Shown: one piece after another, positions 1 to 7,727 of the stretch | How positions within the stretch are numbered: the first letter of the stretch is position 1 | Layout: each line of letters begins with the position of its first letter | Source of the DNA: Planctomycetota bacterium | GTDB taxonomy: Bacteria > Planctomycetota > Phycisphaerae > Sedimentisphaerales > Anaerobacaceae | Direction: 5' to 3' | NCBI GenBank assembly: GCA_019456145.1 | Contig: VRUL01000037.1 | Location: forward strand, 1-53,460 | DNA length: 53,460 bases | Notes under the pieces: generated by a model | The model's input: the letters and a program-made list of their open reading frames with translations, nothing else | Told to the model about the DNA's origin: nothing | Database searches by the model: none | Made by a program: the position numbers and the translations under genes

Positions 1-3000
1 CTTCACTCAAAGCTGCGGCATTCGAGTTTGCCTTTTCCTCAGCCTGGACTCTGGCTTGTTGTTCAGATTGCGCCTTTTCCTGTGCCTGACCTTTTTCCTC
101 AGCTAGGGCCTTTAACTTCTCCTGAGCCTCTGCCATCGCGATGGCATAAGAGTTGGCCTGTTCTTCGGCCTGGACTCTGGCTTGTTGTTCAGATTGCGCC
201 TTTTCCTGTGCCTGACCTCTTTCCTCAGCCAGGGCCTTTAACTTCTCCTGAGCCTCTGCCATCGCGACGGCATAAGAGTTGGCCTGTTCTTCCGCTTGGG
301 CTTTGGCGGTTGCGATTGCCTCGGCAGCTTCGGCTACAGATTTTGCCTGTTCCCCTGTTTCGGCCCTGAGCCTTTCGGCAGCCTTTATCCTTTCCTCAGC
401 TTCCGCTTGTGCCCTGTCTTGTGCTTCTGTTTTAGCTTCGGCTTCCGCCTGGGCCCTTGCTTCGGCCTGGGCCCGTTTCTGTGCTTCGACCTGAGCCTGC
501 TCTTCAGCCCTGGCCCTTGCATCAGCTTCGGCCTTAAGTCTCTCTTCAGCCTCCACTTTGGCCGCTGAAATTGCCTCGACAGCTTCGGTTTTAACTGCCT
601 CAATCATCTCTGCCGCTGCAGTTTCCACTCTTGCTTGTTCCTGTGCCTGGGCATGGGTCTCTTGCTCGGCTTCCAATCTTACCTTGATTTCCTCCTCTAA
701 CTTGTTTTCTGCTTCACTCAAAGCTGCGGCATTCGAGTTTGCCTTTTCCTCGGCCTGGACTCTGGCTTGTTGTTCAGATTGCGCCTTTTCCTGGGCCTGA
801 ACTTTTTCCTCAGCCAGGGCCTTTAGCTTCTCCTGTACCTCGGCCATCGCGGCGGCATATAACCTGGCCTGTTCTTCGGCTTGGGCTTTGGCAGTTGCGA
901 TTGCCTCGGCAGCTTCGGCTACAGATTTTGCTTGTTCCCCCGTTTCGGCCCTGAGCCTCTCGGCAGCCTTGATCCTTTCCTCAGCCTCCGCTTGTGCCCT
1001 GTTTTGTGCTTCGGTTTTAGCTTCGGCTTCCGCCTGGGCCCTTGCTTCGGCGTGGGCCCTTTTCTGTGCTTCAACCTGAGCTTGCTCTTCAGCCCTGACC
1101 CTTGCACCAGCTTCGGCCTTAGCCGTTCGCTCGGCTTCGACTCTGCCTTGTGCCTCTGATTCAGCTCGTGCTAGCGCTCCGGCCTTTTCCTGTGCTTCGA
1201 CCTGAGCTTGCTCTTCAGCCCTGGCCCTTGCATCAGCTTCGGCCTTAAGTCTCTCTTTGGCCTCCGCTTTGGCTGTGGAAATTGCCTCGGCAGCTTCGGT
1301 TTTGACTGCCTCAATCATCTCGGCTGTTTCAGTTTTCACTCTTGTTTGTTCCTCGGCCTGGGCCCTGAGCTTTTCTTGAGCCTTGATCCTTGCCTCAGCC
1401 TCCGCTTGTGCCCTGTTTTGTGCTTCGGTTTTAGCTTGGGCTTCCGCCTGAGTCCAGGCTTGGGCTTTTGCAGTCTTTTCAGCCTGGAGCGACAATCTTC
1501 TTTCTGCCTTGTGAATCGCCTTGCGGAAGTATTTCACCTGCTCTTGTGCTTGAGCTTTTGATTCGGCTTCGTCATTTGCCTTACCCTCGGCAAGCTTCAG
1601 GGCATCTGCATAACCGTGAGAATTATCCTCGAGTTCCGTCAGCGACTTTTTGACGGCTGTCAGTTGCAGCTCCAGTTCCGCTTTTGCCTTTTGTTCTGCC
1701 TGGAGTATTCCTTCGAACCTGGCCTTTTCCTGGACCTGGGTTCTCAGTTTTTCGCTTGCCTCTTCGATAGCCCGGACATAGGATTTTGCGTTTTCTTCGG
1801 CTTCGGCTTTTGTGCCGGAGATTGCCTCGGCAGCTTCGGCCCTGAGGCGTGCGGCCATCTCGGCGGTTTCGGCCTCTACCCGCGCTCGCTGCTGTGCCTG
1901 GGCTTCGGTCCTGGCCTTAGCTTGTTCTTGGGCTTTTTGTTCGACTTCAAACCTGGCTGCAGTTTCAGACTTAGCTTCGGCCTCTGCCTGGGCTCTTTTG
2001 CCGGCTTCAGTCCGGGCCTGCTCTTCAGCTTGCGACCTGGCCTGAATCTCAGCCTCCATTTTCTCTTGCGCTTCACTCAACGCATTGGCATAGGATATTG
2101 CCTTATCTTTCGCCTGTGCTTTGGCCTGAATCTCAGCCTGAACTCTGGCTTTAACCTGGGCTAGTTCCTGTGTCTGGCCCTGAACCTCTTGCTCGGCTTT
2201 CAATCTTGCCTTGGTTTCTTCATCCAGCTTGTTTTCTGTTTCACTCAAAGCTGCGGCATTCGAGTTTGCCTTTTCCTCAGCCTGGACTCTGGCTTGTTGT
2301 TCAGATTGCGCCTTTTCCTGTGCCTGACCTCTTTCCTCAGCCTCAGTTTGTGCCCTCTGTTGTGCTTCGGTTTTAGCTTGGGCTTCCGCCTGAGCCCTTG
2401 CTTCGGCCTGGGCCCGTTCCTGTGCTTCGACCTGAGCCAGCTCTTCAGCCCTGACCCTTGCATCAGCTTCGGCCTTAAGCTTCTCTTCAGCCTCCGCTTT
2501 GGCCGTGGAAATTGTCTCGGCAGCTTCGGTTTTGACTCTCTCAAGCATCTCGACCGTTTCAGTTTTCACTCTTGCTTGTTCCTCGGCCTGGGCCCTTAAT
2601 TTCTCTTGAGCCTTGATCCTTGCCTCAACCTCCGCTTCCAGCTTGTTTTGTGCTTCACTCAAAGCTGCGGCATTCGAGTTTGCCTTTTCCTCGGCTTGGA
2701 CTCTGGCTTCTTGTTCAGATTGCGCCTTTGTCTGGGCATGACCTCTTTCCTCAACCAGGGCTTTTAACTTCTCCTGGGCCTCTGCCATCGCGACTGCATA
2801 TGACCTGGTCTGTTCTTCCGCTTGGGCTTTTGCAGTTACTATAGCCTCGGCAGCTTCAGTTTTGACTCTCTCAAGCATCTCTGCCGCTGCAGTTTTCACT
2901 CTTGCTTGTTCCTCGGCCTGGGCCCTTAATTTCTCTTGAGCCTTGATCCTTTCCTCAGCCTCAGCCTTAGCCGTTCGCATGGCTTCGACTCTGCCTTGTG

Positions 3001-5791
3001 CTTCGGATTCAGCTCGTGCGAGCGCTCCGGCCTTTTCCTGTGCTTCAACCTGAGCCCGCTCTTCGGCCTTGGCCCTTGCATCAGCTTCGGCCATAAGTCT
3101 CTCTTTAGCCTCCGTTTTGGCCGTGGAGATTGCCTCGGCAGCTTCGGTTTTGACTCTCTCAATCATCTCGGCCGTTTCAGTTTTCACTCTTGCTTGTTCC
3201 TCGGCCTGGGCCCTTAGTTTCTCTTGAGCCTTGATCCTTGCCTCAGCCTCAGTTTGTGCCTTGCCTTGTGCTTCGGTTTTAGCTTGGGCTTCCGCCTGAG
3301 TCCAGGCTTGGGCTTTTACAATCTTTTCAGCTTGGAGCGACAATCGTCTTTCTGCCTTGTGAATCGCCTTGCGGAAGTATTTCACCTGCTCTTGTGCTTG
3401 AGCTTTTGATTCGGCTTCGTCATTTGCCTTACCCTCGGCAAGCTTCAGGGCATCTGCATAACCGTGAGAATTATCCTCGAGTTCCATCAGCGACTTTTTC
3501 ACGGCTGTCAGTTGCAGCTCCAACTCCGCTTTTGCCTTTTGTTCTGTCTGGAGTATTCCTTCGAGCCTGGCCTTTTCCTGGACTTGGGTTCTCAGTTTTT
3601 CGCTTGCCTCTTCGATAGCCCGGACGTAGGATTTTGCGTTTTCTTCGGCTTCAGCTTTTGTGCCGGAGATTGCCTCGGCAGCTTCGGCCCTGAGGCGTGC
3701 GGCCATCTCGGCGGTTTCGGCCTCTGCCCGCGCTCGCTGCTGTACCTGGGCTTCGGTCCTGGCCTTAGCTTGTTCCTGGGCTTTTTGTTCGGCTTCGAGC
3801 CTGACTGCAGTTTCAGATTCAACTCTGGCCTCTGCCTGGGTTCTTTTGCCGGTTTCAGTCCGGGCCTGCTCTTCAGCCTGCGACCTGGCTTGAGTCTCAG
3901 CTTCCAGTTTTTCTTGCGCTTCACTCAACGCCTTGGCATAGAATATTGCCTTATCTTTTGCCTGTGCTTTGGCCTGAATCTCCGCCTGAGTCTTTGCTTC
4001 GGCCTTGACCCTGGCTTCTTGTTCAGATTGCGCCTTTGCCTTTGCCTGACCTCTTTCCTCTGACAGGGCCTTTAACTTCTCCTGTGCCTCGGCCATCGCG
4101 ACTGCATATGACCTGGTCTGTTCTTCCGCTTGGGCTTTGGCAGTTGCGATTGCCTCGGCAGCTTCGGCCACAGATTTTGCTTGTTCTCCCGTTTCGGCCC
4201 TGAGCCTCTCGGCAGCCTTGATCCTTTCCTCAGCCTCAGCTTGTGCCCTGTCTTGTGCTTCGGTTTTAGCTTGGGCTTCCACCTGAGCCCTTGCTTCGGC
4301 CTGGGCCCTTTTCTGTGCTTCAACCTGGGCCCGCTCTTCAGCCCTGACCCTTGCATCAGCTTCGGCCTTAACTCTCTCTTTGGCCTCCGCTTTGGCCGCG
4401 GAGATTGCCTCGGCAGCTTCAGTTTTGACTCTCTCAATCATCTCGGCCGTGGCAGTTTCCGCTCTCGCTAGTCCCTCGGCCTGGGCCCTGTGCTTTTCTT
4501 GAGCCTTGATCCTTGCCTCAGCCTCAGCCTGTGCCCTGTCTTGTGCTTCTGTTTTAGCTTGGGCTTCAGCCTGAGCCCTTGCTTCGGCCTGGGCCCGTTT
4601 CTGTGCTTCAACCTGAACTCGCTCTTCAGCCCTGGCCCTTGCATCAACTTCGGCTTTAAGCCTCTCTTCAGCCTCCGCTTTGGCCGCGGAGATTGCCTCA
4701 GTAGCTTCGGTTTTGACTATCTCAATCATCTCGGCCGTGGCAGCTTCCGCTCTCGCTAGTCCCTCGGCCTGGGCCCTTAGTTTCTCTTGAGCCTTTATCC
4801 TTGCCTCAGCCTCCGCTTGTGCCCTTTGTTGTGCTTCGGTTTTAGCTTGGGCTTCCGCCTGAGTCCAGGCTTGGGCTTTTACAATCTTTTCAGCTTGGAG
4901 CGACAATCTTCTTTCTGCCTTGTGAATCGCCTTACGGAAGTATTTCACCTGCTCTTGTGCTTGAACTCTTGATTCGGCTTCGGTCCTGAAGCTTGCAGCT
5001 ATCTCGGTGGTTTCGGCCTCTGCCCGCGCGCGCTGCTGTGCCTGGGCTTCAATCTCTGTCTTAGCTTGTGCCTGGGCTGTTTGTTCGGCTTCGAGTCTGA
5101 CTGCATTTTCGGATTCAGCTTTGGCCTCTATCTCAACTCTGAGTTTTTCCTGAGCCTTGATCCTTAGCTGGCTCTCTTCTTTGAGCTTCCCTTCCGCTTC
5201 AACTCTGGCTTTAGATTCAGCCCTCTGTCTTTCTTCGGCTTTGGATATTGCCTCGGCATAAGCCTTTTTCTCGGTTTTTGTCTTGGCAATGACATCAGCC
5301 TTTGCCCTCTCGTCGGCCGTGGCCCTGGCTTTGGCTTCGAATTTCGCCAGTTCTTCGGCTTCAGTTCTGGCTTTGGATTCGACTCTTAGTCTTTCTTCGG
5401 CTCTGGCGATTGCCTCTGCATAAGACTTTCTCTCTGTTTTTATCTTGGCCCTGACGTCAGCCTTTGCACTGGCGACAGCCGCTGTTTTGGCTTTGGCTTC
5501 AGTTCTTACCAGTTCTTCGGCTTCAGCCCTGGCTTTGGACTCGGCTCTTAGCCTTTCTTCAGCTCTGGCTATCGCCTCTGTATACACTCTTTTCTTAGTC
5601 GAAGCCCTGGCTTTTGCTTTTGCCTCGACTTTGGCCTTGGCTTTGGCCTTGGCCTGGGCCTTTTTCTCTGCTTTGGCCAGGATCTTGGCCTTGTTCTTGT
5701 TGATACAGGGGATCGAAGGATGGTGAGGCCAGTGCTGCTCTCCGCATATGTTGCACGTCGGTACGAATCTTTCCTGTTTGGGCTGGACCAT
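1..5791 (-). CDS. Giant Ala/Glu/Arg/Lys/Gln-rich coiled-coil protein with N-terminal Cys/His cluster (partial, 3' end beyond left edge)
   Basis: The minus frame starting with ATG at 5791-5789 (in-frame TGA six bases upstream) is in the same register as codons at positions 2-20, giving an open frame of about 1930 codons that leaves the window without a stop. The first ~30 residues carry C13, C16, H20, H23, H24 and C29 around CNICGEQHW, which looks like a small zinc-binding knuckle. The rest is almost only A, E, K, R, Q and short hydrophobics, in blocks such as AEAEERLKAEADARARAEE, as expected for an alanine-rich coiled coil. I see no signal peptide or membrane segment, so a cytoplasmic filament or scaffold is plausible, but no function is known. 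Many short ORFs on both strands here are shadows of the biased codon use. I spot-checked the frame rather than every codon. Confidence 0.85.
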   Translation of the reverse strand, partial: MVQPKQERFVPTCNICGEQHWPHHPSIPCINKNKAKILAKAEKKAQAKAKAKAKVEAKAKARASTKKRVYTEAIARAEERLRAESKARAEAEELVRTEAKAKTAAVASAKADVRAKIKTERKSYAEAIARAEERLRVESKARTEAEELAKFEAKARATADERAKADVIAKTKTEKKAYAEAISKAEERQRAESKARVEAEGKLKEESQLRIKAQEKLRVEIEAKAESENAVRLEAEQTAQAQAKTEIEAQAQQRARAEAETTEIAASFRTEAESRVQAQEQVKYFRKAIHKAERRLSLQAEKIVKAQAWTQAEAQAKTEAQQRAQAEAEARIKAQEKLRAQAEGLARAEAATAEMIEIVKTEATEAISAAKAEAEERLKAEVDARARAEERVQVEAQKRAQAEARAQAEAQAKTEAQDRAQAEAEARIKAQEKHRAQAEGLARAETATAEMIERVKTEAAEAISAAKAEAKERVKAEADARVRAEERAQVEAQKRAQAEARAQVEAQAKTEAQDRAQAEAEERIKAAERLRAETGEQAKSVAEAAEAIATAKAQAEEQTRSYAVAMAEAQEKLKALSEERGQAKAKAQSEQEARVKAEAKTQAEIQAKAQAKDKAIFYAKALSEAQEKLEAETQARSQAEEQARTETGKRTQAEARVESETAVRLEAEQKAQEQAKARTEAQVQQRARAEAETAEMAARLRAEAAEAISGTKAEAEENAKSYVRAIEEASEKLRTQVQEKARLEGILQTEQKAKAELELQLTAVKKSLMELEDNSHGYADALKLAEGKANDEAESKAQAQEQVKYFRKAIHKAERRLSLQAEKIVKAQAWTQAEAQAKTEAQGKAQTEAEARIKAQEKLRAQAEEQARVKTETAEMIERVKTEAAEAISTAKTEAKERLMAEADARAKAEERAQVEAQEKAGALARAESEAQGRVEAMRTAKAEAEERIKAQEKLRAQAEEQARVKTAAAEMLERVKTEAAEAIVTAKAQAEEQTRSYAVAMAEAQEKLKALVEERGHAQTKAQSEQEARVQAEEKANSNAAALSEAQNKLEAEVEARIKAQEKLRAQAEEQARVKTETVEMLERVKTEAAETISTAKAEAEEKLKAEADARVRAEELAQVEAQERAQAEARAQAEAQAKTEAQQRAQTEAEERGQAQEKAQSEQQARVQAEEKANSNAAALSETENKLDEETKARLKAEQEVQGQTQELAQVKARVQAEIQAKAQAKDKAISYANALSEAQEKMEAEIQARSQAEEQARTEAGKRAQAEAEAKSETAARFEVEQKAQEQAKARTEAQAQQRARVEAETAEMAARLRAEAAEAISGTKAEAEENAKSYVRAIEEASEKLRTQVQEKARFEGILQAEQKAKAELELQLTAVKKSLTELEDNSHGYADALKLAEGKANDEAESKAQAQEQVKYFRKAIHKAERRLSLQAEKTAKAQAWTQAEAQAKTEAQNRAQAEAEARIKAQEKLRAQAEEQTRVKTETAEMIEAVKTEAAEAISTAKAEAKERLKAEADARARAEEQAQVEAQEKAGALARAESEAQGRVEAERTAKAEAGARVRAEEQAQVEAQKRAHAEARAQAEAEAKTEAQNRAQAEAEERIKAAERLRAETGEQAKSVAEAAEAIATAKAQAEEQARLYAAAMAEVQEKLKALAEEKVQAQEKAQSEQQARVQAEEKANSNAAALSEAENKLEEEIKVRLEAEQETHAQAQEQARVETAAAEMIEAVKTEAVEAISAAKVEAEERLKAEADARARAEEQAQVEAQKRAQAEARAQAEAEAKTEAQDRAQAEAEERIKAAERLRAETGEQAKSVAEAAEAIATAKAQAEEQANSYAVAMAEAQEKLKALAEERGQAQEKAQSEQQARVQAEEQANSYAIAMAEAQEKLKALAEEKGQAQEKAQSEQQARVQAEEKANSNAAALSE
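1441..2120 (-). repeat. Long internal direct repeat, copy A
   Basis: This ~680-base block inside the coiled-coil gene recurs almost unchanged 1848 bases (616 codons) to the right. Two separate anchors give the same offset: gtgaatcgcc at 1511 and 3359, and ttgccttatc at 2098 and 3946. Differences are scattered single bases. The copy encodes the distinctive segment with VKYFRKAIHKAERRLSLQAE and, on its C-terminal side, residues such as DNSHGYADALKLAEGKANDE. Confidence 0.85.
3289..3968 (-). repeat. Long internal direct repeat, copy B
   Basis: This is the partner of copy A at a constant offset of 1848 bases. The offset is a multiple of three, so the reading frame is kept and the protein gains a second copy of the same ~225 residues. 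The bases between A and B are also built of shorter related units. Confidence 0.85.
4852..5115 (-). repeat. Internal direct repeat, shortened copy C
   Basis: The segment encoding KYFRKAIHKAERRLSLQAEK occurs a third time, 1563 bases (521 codons) to the right of copy B (gtgaatcgcc at 4922 against 3359). After about 4980 the match to B continues only if 267 bases (89 codons) are skipped: ctcggnggtttcggcctctg lies at 5003 against 3707. Copy C therefore looks like the same unit with an in-frame internal deletion. Confidence 0.75.
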
Positions 5792-6029
5792 TTCTCAAAA
5801 TTTCCCCGGACCCGGCTGACATTTACATTCGAGCGATTTGTCTACAGTAACCATGGTCACAAAACCAGAAATACTGCCAAAACTTTACGGCTTGTTGGCA
5901 GCTGATTAGTGAAGCAGTAACCCTATTCCAGTCGGTCAAGCTACCATTTTAGCTTCTGTTCTTCAAGTACAAAAAATACCGGAAAAACCGTACGCAACAT
6001 AATTTATACTATCCGCTCGAAGAAGCTGC

Positions 6030-6057
6030 TTGACATTACAGGCAGGATACTTATAAT
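6030..6057 (+). promoter_or_regulatory. Near-consensus sigma-70 promoter for the 6120 gene
   Basis: TTGACA at 6030-6035 and TATAAT at 6052-6057 are both perfect hexamers separated by 16 bases. The expected transcript start near 6064 leaves a leader of about 56 bases before the chosen ATG. The stretch from 5792 to 6029, between the divergent coiled-coil gene and this promoter, shows nothing else recognisable. Confidence 0.6.
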
Positions 6058-6119
6058 CTGCTCGTTTTGCAAGAGACATATATGGAATATCGATGCCAGA
6101 CGACGAGGAGGCGTTGAAA

Positions 6120-6539
6120 ATGGACACAAATCGGCTTTCGCCTGAAGATGCTCTTAACCTTGAGAGGCATATAAGTATCCTCGAGACTCCTTTCAGCCAG
6201 GTCTGTCGAATCCTTGGCCTGGAATCCGAAGAGCTAAAAGACGTTATAGAACTCGATAACAGCGTTTTTATGTTTGATTCTGAGCAAGGCCACCTGTTCA
6301 GCGGCGCAGTGGTTCTTGATAGCACGTATGGCTTCTTCGGCATCGAAATCGGGGCAAATTGGCTGCAAACTGCCGAGAAACTTGAATCGCAGGGATTTGT
6401 GCAAGCCAAGAATCCCGAGCGATTCACAAAGCCCGGCCAGAATTTTGGCACCAGCGTATACTTGTATCCCGACTCGGATTCTATTGAACCCAAAGTCCAG
6501 CATTACTCTCTCTGCATACGCTACGGCAGCGATCCTTAG
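6120..6539 (+). CDS. Hypothetical protein, 139 aa
   Basis: The start is placed at ATG 6120 because AGGAGG lies at 6106-6111, eight bases upstream. The frame also opens at 6093, but that ATG has no ribosome site. The protein is acidic and soluble, with no signal peptide or membrane segment. The N-terminal third looks helical, and the middle contains STYGFFGIEIGANWLQTAEKL followed by ESQGF. That pattern (a turn, 'G.xIG', then a helix ending in LexxGF) is frequent in small bacterial proteins of unknown function and some immunity-type proteins. I do not recognise the family. It stands alone behind a strong promoter, with repeat-like DNA downstream. Confidence 0.65.
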   Translation: MDTNRLSPEDALNLERHISILETPFSQVCRILGLESEELKDVIELDNSVFMFDSEQGHLFSGAVVLDSTYGFFGIEIGANWLQTAEKLESQGFVQAKNPERFTKPGQNFGTSVYLYPDSDSIEPKVQHYSLCIRYGSDP

Positions 6540-7128
6540 TCCCTGCATGCAGTAGGCAGGGATCCAGACGTCTTTTTTAATCAATAATCAATCATCATTA
6601 ATCATTTATATGGCAGGGATCCAGCATCGAGAATCCACCAATCTCTAATCCACTAATTCTCTAATCCCCTAATTCCCCAATCTCCTCCATTAGTAAATCG
6701 TCAATAGTAAATAGTCAATGACAAAGCCTCCCGGCTCTCTCGGCAATTCTCTTTATATTTAGCACCGTTCTCCGGGCGGGGGCGCCTTTATATTTAGAAA
6801 CGTTATCTCACCGGAGTATTTCTCCCTTTTCACTTCTTATGCTATTCTATGCCCCTAATGGCTTGATTATCAACTAACTGATTTTGTTATCAACATTTGA
6901 CAAGACAGAAACGGCTATAGAGTGAAAAGAAAAATAATGTTTGACGGGAATTGGGGGGGATGGTATTCTTAATGGAATGAACATTAAGCGGATGTTAAAA
7001 GTAGCAATAATGGGAAAATCTTTTTGACTTTCAACAGGCTAATGGTTAAAATAAGATATAGCTCAGCTTTGGCTAAGTATTTATTATAAAAAGGGCTACA
7101 GAAAATTCCTTAGATATTAAGAAGAAAA
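6540..7128 (+). other. Gene-free stretch with repeat-like AT-rich text
   Basis: No credible gene was found. The segment holds short repetitive phrases: 'aatcaatcatcattaatca', a run of 'ctaatcc(c)ctaattc' units at about 6638-6690, and two copies of 'ctttatattta' at about 6750 and 6787. The second copy is followed by 'gaaacgttatctcac', a motif shared with the hairpin at 9893-9926. 'gggatccag' also occurs twice (6559, 6616). Such phrases suggest remnants of dispersed intergenic repeats. The remainder up to 7128 is plain AT-rich sequence. Confidence 0.4.
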
Positions 7129-7157
7129 TTGTACACTTAAAGAGGATGGTGTATAGT
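7129..7157 (+). promoter_or_regulatory. Predicted sigma-70 promoter of the three-gene cassette
   Basis: TTGTAC at 7129-7134 and TATAGT at 7152-7157 have exactly 17 bases between them. Transcription would begin near 7164, giving a leader of about 112 bases before the ATG at 7276. It is the only good promoter-like pair I see before this gene group. Confidence 0.5.
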
Positions 7158-7275
7158 CGCACAAAATTCGATATAAAGCTAACGGAAATCATCATATGAC
7201 ACCGATAGAGACAAGAAAAGGAGATTTTTAATGTAAGAGTGGATATTGAAGGGGAGAGTTTAGAAAGGAGAGAAG

Positions 7276-7716
7276 ATGGACACGGCGGCAATGGTAGGAT
7301 TAATGGGGCTCACATTTTTCTGCAACAAATGCGTGGAGGTATTCTACAAGTTCGGTAAGGAAGAAGTTGATTCGCCGAAATTGAAAGAAACTTGTAAGCG
7401 GGCAATATCTGCATTTAAGTCACTAAAGTGGCCGAGGGAACAGGATATACCACTCGATGAGAAAGTAGCCCTGTTTAATACTAACGAAGAAATAGAGTCA
7501 TTTGAGCGGGTGTTAAAATCTAAATCGGAACAGGCGGAGAAAATGATTAATGAATTGATAACGGAACTCAGCTTTGTACTAGAAGATACCCATCCTTTAA
7601 ATGAGAGGAAGGAAGTAGCGAATAAACTCCAAGATTTCTTTGACACGTTAGGTGACTACAGTTTTTATGCTACGAAAGATTGTTTAAGAGAAGCACCAAC
7701 TATGATGGGAGTATAG
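7276..7716 (+). CDS. Small helical hypothetical protein, first gene of the protease/deaminase-fold cassette
   Basis: This 146-residue protein has a good ribosome site (GGAGAG six bases or so before ATG). Residues 5-18 (AMVGLMGLTFFCNK) are moderately hydrophobic and could form a membrane-touching or buried helix. The rest is charged and helical, with several Lys/Glu-rich stretches and no catalytic motif that I can see. It lies 11 bases upstream of the metalloprotease gene, and all three genes share one promoter and an AT-rich base composition. It could be a partner, adaptor or antitoxin-like partner of the next two proteins, but that is inference from position only. Confidence 0.7.
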   Translation: MDTAAMVGLMGLTFFCNKCVEVFYKFGKEEVDSPKLKETCKRAISAFKSLKWPREQDIPLDEKVALFNTNEEIESFERVLKSKSEQAEKMINELITELSFVLEDTHPLNERKEVANKLQDFFDTLGDYSFYATKDCLREAPTMMGV

Positions 7717-7727
7717 GGGGGAGGTAA

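Noticed and set aside
28..5000. Many plus-strand ORFs rich in Leu, Phe, Cys and Pro (e.g. 1208-1561, 1616-2164, 3464-4063) that look like membrane or secreted proteins, and minus-strand Arg/Lys/Pro-rich ORFs
   Set aside because: They are other frames of the repetitive coiled-coil gene. Their motifs repeat exactly with the repeats and none has a convincing start region.
1..5700. Repeats considered as a CRISPR array or satellite DNA
   Set aside because: Units vary in length, have no constant repeat-spacer order, and keep one reading frame throughout, so they belong to a coding sequence.
5963..6493. Minus-strand ORF of 176 codons
   Set aside because: It lies opposite the 6120 gene, is Ser/Arg-rich with no ribosome site, and the plus-strand gene has a promoter and SD sequence.
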